In this document: one piece after another, positions 1-5,780 of the stretch
Position numbering within the stretch: the stretch's first letter is position 1
Layout: every line of letters begins with the position of its first letter
Origin: JBDHUV01 sp039809365
GTDB taxonomy: Bacteria; Patescibacteriota; Microgenomatia; Levybacterales; GWA1-39-11
Length of the DNA stretch: 6,984 nucleotides
NCBI GenBank assembly: GCA_039809365.1
Contig: JBDHUV010000037.1
Coordinates: 1 to 6,984 of the forward strand
Direction: 5' to 3'
Made by a program: the position numbers and the translations under genes
The notes under the pieces: model-generated
Told to the model about the DNA's origin: nothing
What the model saw: the letters and a program-made list of their open reading frames with translations, nothing else
Databases searched by the model: none

Positions 1-1035
1 TTTATATCTATACGCATATGTTCTTGCTGCAACTGCTTGAGCCTTTAATGCTTCTGGATGCCAGCTTGATGGCATCTCAGCAATTCCCCACAAATAGGTA
101 GTCTCAAAATCCATGTCTCCATAACCAGCTACTTTTATATTCCCCCCAGTGTCTTTACTGACTGGTTCTTTGCCATAATATGCTTTGAGAATTGTTTTAA
201 AATCCTGTCCAGCCTGTGCTCTGCCTCTTGCTCCATACTGACTCATTCCTTTTCTATGTGTATACCCGCCAAAAGAGAAGATGGCAAATGATCCACTAGG
301 AGCTGACTCTCTGAAGCCTTTTAGAGAAGATAAATACTCATCAGCAAGCTCTCCATTACTTAGACTAAATGTATAACTTCCACTTTTGGCATTAATAATC
401 TCTTGTTGCTTTGCACTTAACTCCGCAATTTGTCCGGACAGAGAAGATTGGTATGTTTTTGCTCCTGCTACTACTTTTTCTATCTCTGCTTTATCTTTTG
501 CTAACTTCGCTTTTAGAGAAGAGAGTTGTTTTTCCTCTTTTTCAAGTTTTTCCTTTGCAGTTTCTAGTTCTGCAATTTTTAAAGCAGTATTTGTGATAAT
601 ACTTTTATCTTGATTTGCATCTTTTTGTTGATACGCAAGCATCCGTGTAACAGACGTAGCATCAGCGCTAGAAAGAAACATTAACAGGGGAGAGAAAAAT
701 GAATGTTTTATGTAATATTCTCGTACTGTCTGATTAAAAATATTTTTTTGAGCTTCAAGATCTTTATATCCATTCACAATAAATGCTTTTTTAGCCTCAA
801 CATCTTTTTCAATTTGTGTAATTTGATACTCAATTCCATCGAGTTGTTTTTTCATGCTTGTTGCTTGTGATTCAAGAGGTGTTGTTGCTTTTTTTGATGC
901 TTCAAGTGCAGATTGAAGTTCATTGATTTTTTTACTTAATTCTTCTAATTCATCAGAGTATGCTGGAGTTGCATTGAAAGAAAAGATTACCAATGTAATG
1001 ACAAAAACAAAACACAGGGCAAGGAATTTTCTCAT
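1..1035 (-). CDS. Secreted coiled-coil protein with SpoIID/LytB-like peptidoglycan-acting domain (3' end outside window)
   Basis: The first 345 codons are visible; the gene runs off the left edge. Residues 1-27 form a signal peptide (basic MRK start, hydrophobic stretch, then ATPAYS before an acidic mature start). Residues 28-215 are mostly Lys/Glu/Gln-rich coiled coil, like the N-terminal parts of CwlO, PcsB or EnvC wall-hydrolase proteins. The C-terminal part carries two SpoIID signatures: GGYTHRKGMSQYGARG at 256-271, followed by ILKAYYGKEP, and IAEMPSSW (318-325) with ALKAQAVAARTYAY (329-342). SpoIID is a lytic transglycosylase that cuts denuded glycan strands; by family knowledge the Glu in the EMPxSW motif (E320 here) is the likely catalytic residue. 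In the usual family order the EMP motif comes first and the GHGxGMSQ motif last, so the order here is reversed. The product probably acts outside the membrane in wall remodelling or division. Start chosen at ATG 1035: it gives the signal peptide, with AAAGG 5 nt upstream and TATAAT 10 nt upstream. Confidence 0.88.
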   Translation of the reverse strand, partial: MRKFLALCFVFVITLVIFSFNATPAYSDELEELSKKINELQSALEASKKATTPLESQATSMKKQLDGIEYQITQIEKDVEAKKAFIVNGYKDLEAQKNIFNQTVREYYIKHSFFSPLLMFLSSADATSVTRMLAYQQKDANQDKSIITNTALKIAELETAKEKLEKEEKQLSSLKAKLAKDKAEIEKVVAGAKTYQSSLSGQIAELSAKQQEIINAKSGSYTFSLSNGELADEYLSSLKGFRESAPSGSFAIFSFGGYTHRKGMSQYGARGRAQAGQDFKTILKAYYGKEPVSKDTGGNIKVAGYGDMDFETTYLWGIAEMPSSWHPEALKAQAVAARTYAYRYK

Positions 1036-1045
1036 AGATACCTTT

Positions 1046-1051
1046 ATTATA
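1046..1051 (-). promoter_or_regulatory. -10 box of the SpoIID-like gene
   Basis: A perfect TATAAT on the minus strand ends 10 nt before the ATG at 1035. No convincing -35 lies 16-18 bp upstream. With the usual 6-9 nt from -10 to transcription start, the transcript would begin 1-4 nt before the ATG, leaving the AAAGG at 1041-1045 untranscribed. Confidence 0.5.
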
Positions 1052-1055
1052 GCAG

Positions 1056-1068
1056 ACTCACTTTGAGT
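1056..1068. repeat. Short inverted repeat just upstream of the SpoIID-gene -10 box
   Basis: ACTCA and TGAGT, 5-nt arms around a 3-nt centre, lie four bases upstream of the -10 box. This could be an operator in the promoter spacer, but arms this short occur often by chance. Confidence 0.2.
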
Positions 1069-1121
1069 GCATTTTTTGTATTTGTGACAAGATATGAAAG
1101 AGTATTTTTATTATGTATCAT

Positions 1122-1418
1122 TCAAGAAGATCGAGTTATTTTTCCGCGCAGATTTGCTACGAATAGCCTAAATGGAGTTGCAGGTACAAGAGGAATAAGA
1201 GCTGCAATAAAGGAAATAATTCTATCAACAGTATCTATTTTAGGACCGAATATCATTTTTCCTTTAACTCCCTCGTATAAACTAATTAAATCCCCTATTC
1301 CATACGGACCTAGCCCAAAGGGGATAGATTCAAGAATAGTGCGGAGGATTATAGATGTTTTAGAAAGTTTGTCGTAAGGGTTATAAGAAGCTTGTTCTAC
1401 TATGTTCTGTTTTTCCAT
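1122..1418 (-). CDS. Small hypothetical protein, weakly like a pre-toxin TG linker domain
   Basis: A 98-residue protein that I do not firmly recognise. The first 30 residues are polar. Residues 33-50 (PFGLGPYGIGDLISLYEG) are Gly-rich and lead into GKMIFGPKIDTVDR (53-66) and then a hydrophobic helix with prolines, IISFIAALIPLVPATPFR (67-84), and a basic tail. The spacing 'GxGD-x-hydrophobic-E-x(3)-GK ... DR-hydrophobic-PxxP' resembles the pre-toxin TG domain that links secretion parts and toxin parts in polymorphic toxins. The 'TG' itself is missing (FG here) and no toxin domain follows, so this is pattern resemblance only. Alternatively it is a small membrane-associated protein. It lies between tRNA-Ile and the SpoIID-like gene on the same strand. 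A plus-strand frame of similar length overlaps it, but this strand matches the neighbours and has a -10 box at the usual place. It ends in TGA. Confidence 0.62.
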   Translation of the reverse strand: MEKQNIVEQASYNPYDKLSKTSIILRTILESIPFGLGPYGIGDLISLYEGVKGKMIFGPKIDTVDRIISFIAALIPLVPATPFRLFVANLRGKITRSS

Positions 1419-1426
1419 TGGGATAT

Positions 1427-1432
1427 ATAATA
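1427..1432 (-). promoter_or_regulatory. Possible -10 box of the 98-residue gene
   Basis: TATTAT ends 8 nt before the ATG at 1418, in an AT-rich stretch with other possible registers. There is no clear -35 and no Shine-Dalgarno close to the start. The position fits the leaderless pattern seen at the other first genes; read-through from tRNA-Ile is the alternative. Confidence 0.35.
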
Positions 1433-1465
1433 GTACCTTGTTTATATGGAGAATGTGTAAGAATG

Positions 1466-1539
1466 TGGGCCAGGATGGTCTCGAACCATCGAACCTCGTG
1501 TTTATAAGACACGCGCTCTAACCCCTGAGCTACTGGCCC
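1466..1539 (-). tRNA. tRNA-Ile, anticodon UAU
   Basis: A complete cloverleaf on the minus strand. The acceptor GGGCCAG pairs with CTGGCCC, with discriminator A at 1466. The D stem is GCTC/GAGC around AGGGGTTA. The anticodon stem CGTGT/ACACG closes the loop CTTATAA, giving anticodon TAT at 1506-1504. The T arm is GATGG-TTCGAGA-CCATC. The 3' CCA is not encoded. This tRNA reads AUA codons directly. Most bacteria instead use a CAU tRNA changed to lysidine by TilS. AUA is common in the genes here; for example Ile 6, 22, 27 and 29 of the TraX-family protein are all ATA. Confidence 0.95.
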
Positions 1540-1554
1540 TCTTTAATGTTTACC

Positions 1555-1583
1555 ATTATACCATTGGAATACTCATCTGTAAT
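1555..1583 (-). promoter_or_regulatory. Promoter of tRNA-Ile
   Basis: On the minus strand ATTACA (1583-1578), a 17-bp spacer, and TATAAT (1560-1555) preceded by TGG, which makes an extended -10. The -10 ends 15 nt before the tRNA 5' end, so transcription would start about 8 nt upstream of the tRNA. Confidence 0.75.
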
Positions 1584-1612
1584 AGTCCAAATGAAATCTC
1601 TTTTTTAGACGA

Positions 1613-4027
1613 TTAAATATTTCTTTTCAGTTTTGTCTCAGGAGATTTAGGAGGCTCTAACTCTGGAGCATCACCAAGCACCTCAAATAATCTTGACCGT
1701 TTTGCAATCTCTGCTTCTATAAGCTCCACAGGTTTTCCATATTTTAATCGCGATAATTCTCGGACAAGTTCTGCCACCCGTGGATTTTCTGTCTTTTTTT
1801 CAGCTTCAACGTCACGTGTTAAATCAAGAGAAAATGGTGGCACTGGCTCTTCATTAATCTGAGTCTTTACGTATGCATGATATTTTTCTATATTAATTAA
1901 GTCTCCCTCAGTAATATTTGGTTGAAACTCGTGTTGTAAGTAATTTGCATCAGTAACGCCAACACGAAAAGATACAATTGTTCCTACGTTTCCAAATATT
2001 GCATTTTTAATGTCTTCTTCCATCTGTCCAATAAACTGATTTGCAACGGTTAAGTTGAGTCTATATTTTCGTGCTTCAGATAAAATGGTGGCAAAATCTG
2101 GAGTGGCAAAGTTTTGGAACTCATCTACGTATAAGAAGAAGTCTTTTCTTTGATCTTGAGGCATATCTTGACGACTCATAGCAGCAGATAATAATTTAGG
2201 AACAAGGACTAATCCAAGAAAGTTAGAGTTTTCTTCACCAATTTTCCCTTTTGCAAGAGAGACAAAAAGTATTTTTTGCTCATCCATTACTTGACGGAAA
2301 TTAAAGGCACTGACACTTTGTCCAATCATATTGCGCATCATTTTATTTGTAACGAATCTTCCGAATTTAGACACAATATAGTCGAGGGTTTCTGATTTGT
2401 GGAAGTCGCTTGTTTGTGCAATTTGGTCTGTCCAGTATCTTCGAACCATAGGGTCTGTTACTTTCGGTAATAGTTCCTGTACAAATGAAGGGTCTGTTAA
2501 AATACGTACAACTTCTATAAAAGTGTTTCCTTTTTCTGCCATGACAGTTAACATAGCATTCCTAACTGCATGTTCAAAACGTGGTCCAATAATACCTGTT
2601 TTCTGTGGATCGTATAGTTTGTACATCAATCCAAGTACAGACGCTACCATAAAATGTTTTTGTTCTTCTGTTTCTGCTTCAATCATATTTAGCCCCATAG
2701 GACGGGTAGTGTCCGAAGGGTCAAAAAGAATGACGTCTTCTGCTCTTTCAGGTGGGATTAATGGCAAAATTTGATCGATGGTGTCATGAGGATCAATAAA
2801 ACAAACTCCTTCTCCATTTCGGATATCTTGTAAAATCATGTCTTTCAAAAACTCGGATTTACCCACACCAGTTTTTCCAATAATATACATATGTCTTCTT
2901 CGGTCTGATGGTTGGAGAAAAATAGGCTTACTCATCCCTCTATAGATACTTTTCCCAATATACAGTCCTGTCGTTGGAATATTTGCAGGGGCTGGTGCAA
3001 GACGAGATTTCATCCAATTAATACTTGGAGAGTCGACTGTTTTGTTTGGAAAGTGGAAAAGAGTTGCTAATTCTTCAGTATTAAGAACTGAACCATGTCC
3101 CCATAAGGGTAAATATCTGTAAATAAAATCTACCATAAAGAATCCATTTGTCCATCTCATTTTGTCTTTCGTAAATGAGTTATACCCTGAAAACTGGGTA
3201 AATGCGCTTACAATATTCCCTAAATGTGCGTCGGCTGATTCTTCTGTAGAAGAAATGGTAATAATCCTGATGTGTGTTTCAAATGCAGCTTTTGTCATTT
3301 TTTGGTCCACAGCTTCAAGTTCTTTTTGATCTACAGAATATTTTGCTGTCTCTGGATCAGCTTCTTGCTTTTTTGTAGTGGAAATATGTGCCCTTCCTGC
3401 AGATTTCCACGATGAGTCAGCAGGTGTAATCATAAACTGGATTGCAGCGGATTCTCCTTCCTGCATTTTGCCTAGTGTACTTGCAAATGTAGAAAGAGGG
3501 TCTACAGGCAGATCTTTGTATGTTCTTATTGGTTTAAAGTCTGACTCATCAAGTTTCAGCATGGTATATGCTATTTTTCCTTCTGGGTTATCAAAAATGT
3601 TATATTCTTCAACTTCCTCTATCTGGGCATCTGGATACGATCCGTGAATCTGCTTTTCTACCATATCCAAGAGTTTTTTAGGAACACTTACATAGAATCT
3701 AATATCCTGAGGACGGGCTACTATCTCAAATGCAATAGAGTCAGGAACTTTAAAAAACTTAAGGCGCCCTTTTGCAGATTTGAGACTTGCAAAACTAGCA
3801 AACATTTGTTCAGCAGCATCTATTTTAATTTCATTATCTCTTGGTAGTCGTATCTCAAGATGAGCCATTGAGAGAGCTTTTTCTTGGCGTAATTTATTTT
3901 TTCTCCATAACCCAAACAAAAATGCAACTCCAGCAATCCCTGCAAGCACAGCAGACACAATAATAAAAGCCAAGATAATGGCAATTGTTGTATCTATGAA
4001 AGAAGTTATAATTGTATCAGGCTGCAT
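1613..4027 (-). CDS. VirD4/TraG-like membrane-anchored DNA-translocation ATPase
   Basis: An 804-residue P-loop ATPase of the type IV secretion coupling-protein/HerA-like superfamily, which moves DNA or protein through a membrane channel using ATP. One strong membrane helix lies at about 12-40, followed by a basic WRKNK on the likely cytoplasmic side. Residues 55-345 form a family-typical N-terminal region that I cannot assign a specific role. The ATPase core starts near 350: Walker A GKTGVGKS at 384-391, a CFIDPHD strand at 409-415, Walker B FLYVDEFQ at 631-638 with acidic D635/E636, and a sensor-like TVANQ at 660-664. The C-terminal 75 residues are charged and lack the core fold. Its ATG overlaps the end of the 209-residue gene by 11 nt, so the two are probably translationally coupled; a strong GAGGTGA lies 3 nt beyond the start. 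No relaxase, pilin or VirB4 gene is visible, so the substrate is unknown: conjugation, DNA uptake or a chromosomal pump are all possible. Confidence 0.93.
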   Translation of the reverse strand: MQPDTIITSFIDTTIAIILAFIIVSAVLAGIAGVAFLFGLWRKNKLRQEKALSMAHLEIRLPRDNEIKIDAAEQMFASFASLKSAKGRLKFFKVPDSIAFEIVARPQDIRFYVSVPKKLLDMVEKQIHGSYPDAQIEEVEEYNIFDNPEGKIAYTMLKLDESDFKPIRTYKDLPVDPLSTFASTLGKMQEGESAAIQFMITPADSSWKSAGRAHISTTKKQEADPETAKYSVDQKELEAVDQKMTKAAFETHIRIITISSTEESADAHLGNIVSAFTQFSGYNSFTKDKMRWTNGFFMVDFIYRYLPLWGHGSVLNTEELATLFHFPNKTVDSPSINWMKSRLAPAPANIPTTGLYIGKSIYRGMSKPIFLQPSDRRRHMYIIGKTGVGKSEFLKDMILQDIRNGEGVCFIDPHDTIDQILPLIPPERAEDVILFDPSDTTRPMGLNMIEAETEEQKHFMVASVLGLMYKLYDPQKTGIIGPRFEHAVRNAMLTVMAEKGNTFIEVVRILTDPSFVQELLPKVTDPMVRRYWTDQIAQTSDFHKSETLDYIVSKFGRFVTNKMMRNMIGQSVSAFNFRQVMDEQKILFVSLAKGKIGEENSNFLGLVLVPKLLSAAMSRQDMPQDQRKDFFLYVDEFQNFATPDFATILSEARKYRLNLTVANQFIGQMEEDIKNAIFGNVGTIVSFRVGVTDANYLQHEFQPNITEGDLINIEKYHAYVKTQINEEPVPPFSLDLTRDVEAEKKTENPRVAELVRELSRLKYGKPVELIEAEIAKRSRLFEVLGDAPELEPPKSPETKLKRNI

Positions 4028-4646
4028 TTTTCACCTCGCTTTGTCTAAAATCATCTATAGGTGTAACATTGTTGGATATAGGTATTTCTCCTTGTGGTCG
4101 ATAATCCTCACTATTAGAAACGGGAGAAAGTATTGGTAGCTCTCCCTTTTCCTCCTTTTTCAATTCGATTACATCTCCTACTGTAGTGCGACCATTATAC
4201 ACAGGGCTAGCTGAACTACCATGTTTAAATAAAAGGCTTTTTATTAAAGAAGAGAATCCTTTATAGACTGATCTAAATGGCATGCCGACATTTGAAGCAA
4301 TATTTTTTACCAATGGCTTATTGGCAGGATAGGAAGTATTAGCATGATCTATTCTGGTACTTGGGATCTCGTGAGGTTGATGCTCAGGAGGATTTTGTAT
4401 TTGCTGAACACTCTCTTCCGAAGGGTCTTGAATTTCTGTGCCATGAGCTTTGTCGAGTTCATCACTGATCCTTGCAAGATGATCAAGATGTTCATTTAAG
4501 CTTTCTGTCTTTGGATCATAATCATGTCCAGCATCAGCCAGTGCTTCTGAAATATCAGGTGTTGGTATATACGCCCCAGCATTTTCAATATCTTGATGAG
4601 GCTCCTCTGGAATAATCATTTTTTGCTTAATTTCTTGTGGATCCAT
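4017..4646 (-). CDS. Acidic proline-rich hypothetical protein, first gene of the ATPase operon
   Basis: A 209-residue protein that I do not recognise. It has no signal peptide and no clear membrane helix. Residues 1-115 are acidic and rich in Pro, Glu, Gln and His (DPSEESVQQIQNPPEHQP around 74-91), probably disordered. The only amphipathic or hydrophobic stretch is at about 121-141 (GMPFRSVYKGFSSLIKSLLF), which could bind a membrane or a partner. The tail (155-209) is again polar. Its stop codon lies inside the start of the VirD4-like ATPase gene, so the two are co-translated and it is a good candidate for an adaptor, substrate-recruiting factor or regulator of that ATPase; this is inference from gene order. 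Start ATG 4646 is chosen because a TGGTATCAT -10 ends 6 nt upstream. The next in-frame ATG (residue 10) also lacks a Shine-Dalgarno sequence, so the exact start is uncertain. Confidence 0.78.
   Translation of the reverse strand: MDPQEIKQKMIIPEEPHQDIENAGAYIPTPDISEALADAGHDYDPKTESLNEHLDHLARISDELDKAHGTEIQDPSEESVQQIQNPPEHQPHEIPSTRIDHANTSYPANKPLVKNIASNVGMPFRSVYKGFSSLIKSLLFKHGSSASPVYNGRTTVGDVIELKKEEKGELPILSPVSNSEDYRPQGEIPISNNVTPIDDFRQSEVKNAA
4031..4037 (-). promoter_or_regulatory. Strong Shine-Dalgarno of the VirD4-like gene
   Basis: GAGGTGA on the minus strand, followed by AAA and then the ATG at 4027. It lies inside the last codons of the 209-residue gene and supports the start at 4027. It is the one clear ribosome binding site in the window. 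Confidence 0.8.
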
Positions 4647-4652
4647 ATATTC

Positions 4653-4661
4653 ATGATACCA
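4653..4661 (-). promoter_or_regulatory. Extended -10 promoter of the 209-residue/ATPase operon
   Basis: TGGTATCAT on the minus strand; its last base is 6 nt before the ATG at 4646. No good -35 is seen, which an extended -10 can tolerate. Transcription starting at or next to the A of ATG would make the mRNA leaderless. Confidence 0.5.
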
Positions 4662-4701
4662 TACATAGGCTAATCAAGAGCTATAAAATATTCACAATAT
4701 C

Positions 4702-4731
4702 CTCACAATCATGGGCATAGTTTGGTATAAT
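4702..4731 (+). promoter_or_regulatory. Promoter of the tRNA-Ser(GCU)-tRNA-Ser(ACU) unit
   Basis: CTCACA (4702-4707, 4 of 6 matches to the -35 consensus), an 18-bp spacer and TATAAT (4726-4731), with TGG directly before it making an extended -10. The leader to the first tRNA is about 45 nt, longer than at the other two tRNA promoters here. Confidence 0.65.
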
Positions 4732-4783
4732 GATGAGCACTTAGAGGAGTCAAGATACGCACTTCTTTTTAGGGAATTTACAA

Positions 4784-4875
4784 GGAGGAGTCGCATAGCC
4801 CGGTCCATTGCGGGGGATTGCTAATCCCCTGAGCCCTTAATCTGGCTCACGCAGGTTCGAATCCTGTCTCCTCCG
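4784..4875 (+). tRNA. tRNA-Ser, anticodon GCU
   Basis: A class II tRNA. The acceptor GGAGGAG pairs with CTCCTCC, discriminator G. The D stem is GCA/TGC with GG in the loop. The anticodon stem GGGGA/TCCCC closes TTGCTAA, anticodon GCT at 4820-4822. The long variable arm is GAGCC/GGCTC and the T arm GCAGG-TTCGAAT-CCTGT. It reads AGC and AGU. CCA is not encoded (CCG follows the discriminator). Only 25 nt separate it from the next tRNA, with no promoter between, so the two are probably cut from one transcript. Confidence 0.96.
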
Positions 4876-4900
4876 CCGATCTGTTTCAGAAAATAGCCAA

Positions 4901-4985
4901 GGAGGGGTGGCAGAGTGGTCGATAGCGACGGTTTACTAAACCGTTGAATCGCAAGATTCCGCAGGTTCGAATCCTGTCCCCTCCG
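4901..4985 (+). tRNA. tRNA-Ser with unusual anticodon ACU
   Basis: A class II serine-type cloverleaf. The acceptor GGAGGGG/CCCCTCC is perfect, discriminator G. The D loop keeps GG. The anticodon stem ACGGT/ACCGT closes TTACTAA, which with U33 gives anticodon ACT at 4935-4937. The variable arm is GAATC-gcaa-GATTC; the T arm GCAGG-TTCGAAT-CCTGT matches the neighbouring tRNA-Ser(GCU). One flaw is visible: the third D-stem pair is A-A (4912 with 4924). CCA is not encoded. It should read AGU, and AGC only if A34 becomes inosine. Bacteria normally carry A34 only in tRNA-Arg(ACG) and a few other cases. It may be a working AGU-reading tRNA or a decaying duplicate. Confidence 0.85.
4928..4944 (+). repeat. 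Perfect 17-bp palindrome covering the tRNA-Ser(ACU) anticodon arm
   Basis: ACGGTTTA-C-TAAACCGT: two 8-nt arms are exact reverse complements around one base. A normal anticodon arm pairs only 5 bp, so the three extra complementary positions extend into the anticodon itself. Confidence 0.9.
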
Positions 4986-5041
4986 CATATTTTTCACATG
5001 TTTAAATAATATTCTCTCACTCTAGTCTCAGATTCTTACAA

Positions 5042-5047
5042 TATAAT
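5042..5047 (+). promoter_or_regulatory. -10 box of the TraX-family gene
   Basis: A perfect TATAAT ends exactly 6 nt before the ATG at 5054. No -35 match at 16-18 bp and no Shine-Dalgarno sequence are seen. Transcription would start at about the A of ATG. Confidence 0.55.
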
Positions 5048-5053
5048 AATTAC

Positions 5054-5737
5054 ATGTCTGTTTTTTATATAAAAATTATTGCTATGGCTCTGATGGTGGT
5101 AGATCATGTTGGAGCAATATTCTTCCCAGACATATTAATATTTAGAATTATTGGTAGATTATCATTTCCTCTGTTTGCGTGGCTTATTGCAAATGGAGCT
5201 TTTCATACCAAAGATATTGTCTTGTATATAAAACGTCTTTTTATTTTTGCATTTATTTCTCAAATCCCGTATTGGCTTGCATTCAGTTCTCTAGGTATAG
5301 ATAGAAATCTGAATATATTCTTTACGTTAGCCTTAGGAGCACTGTCACTGTATCTGTTACAAAAGTTTAATAAGAAATACGTACAGGTAGGTAGTATTCT
5401 TATCTTATCATTCCTTGCAAGTTTATTAATGGTAGATTATGGAAGTGCAGGAGTGTTATCAATCGTTATGTTTTACCTATTCTTTCATAATAAACGTAAA
5501 ATGTTTTTATCCCAGCTCCTTATATTTAGTTGCTTTTATACACTTCCACTTATAGAGACTTTTGGTTTATCTGATGCATATGCGAATAACGCTGTGGGGC
5601 TGGTACAACCTCTTGCTGTATTATCAACATTTATCATCTGGAAATATAATGGAGAAGAAGGAATTAAAGCAAAATATCTTTTTTATTTATTCTATCCACT
5701 GCACCTACTTATTCTTTTCTTGATAACACTAATCTAG
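5054..5737 (+). CDS. TraX-family multispanning membrane protein
   Basis: A 227-residue, very hydrophobic protein with about seven or eight membrane helices, close to the usual TraX length. Family signatures occur in order: KIIAMALMVVDHVGAIFFP (7-25), RIIGRLSFPLFAWLIANG (31-48), FHTKD (50-54), RLFIFAFISQIPYWLAF (61-77), NIFFTLALGALSLYL (87-101), DYGSAGVL (128-135), YNG (198-200) and a FYPLHLLIL ending (213-221). F-plasmid TraX N-acetylates pilin. Chromosomal relatives are widespread and are presumed membrane acyltransferases whose substrates are mostly unknown; His18 and Asp17 in the VDH motif are the most conserved polar pair. All five AGY serines (78, 114, 123, 131, 159) use AGT and none AGC. 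The gene stands alone between tRNA-Ser genes, and its stop abuts the -35 of the next tRNA promoter. No pilin gene is visible, so pilin acetylation is not implied. Start ATG 5054 is supported by the -10 position and by the conserved KII motif starting at residue 7. Confidence 0.93.
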   Translation: MSVFYIKIIAMALMVVDHVGAIFFPDILIFRIIGRLSFPLFAWLIANGAFHTKDIVLYIKRLFIFAFISQIPYWLAFSSLGIDRNLNIFFTLALGALSLYLLQKFNKKYVQVGSILILSFLASLLMVDYGSAGVLSIVMFYLFFHNKRKMFLSQLLIFSCFYTLPLIETFGLSDAYANNAVGLVQPLAVLSTFIIWKYNGEEGIKAKYLFYLFYPLHLLILFLITLI

Positions 5738-5766
5738 TTGACGCATTTATCAAGATCACGTACAAT
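5738..5766 (+). promoter_or_regulatory. Promoter of tRNA-Ser(UGA)
   Basis: TTGACG (5738-5743), exactly 17 bp, then TACAAT (5761-5766): five of six matches in each box, the best promoter in the window. The -35 begins on the base after the TraX-family stop codon. 14 nt separate the -10 from the tRNA. Confidence 0.85.
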
Positions 5767-5780
5767 ATGCAGTACCCTCA

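Noticed and set aside
1056..1077. Hairpin followed by a T-run on the plus strand, like an intrinsic terminator
   Set aside because: The stem is only 5 bp and no plus-strand gene lies upstream of it.
1063..1377. Plus-strand open frame of about 104 codons
   Set aside because: It lies opposite the 98-residue minus-strand gene, which agrees in strand with its neighbours and has a -10 box at the usual distance. The plus-strand product has no recognisable pattern.
4933..4939. Reading the loop as anticodon CUA (amber suppressor)
   Set aside because: A seven-base loop with U33 fixes the anticodon as ACU; CUA would require a shifted loop without U33.
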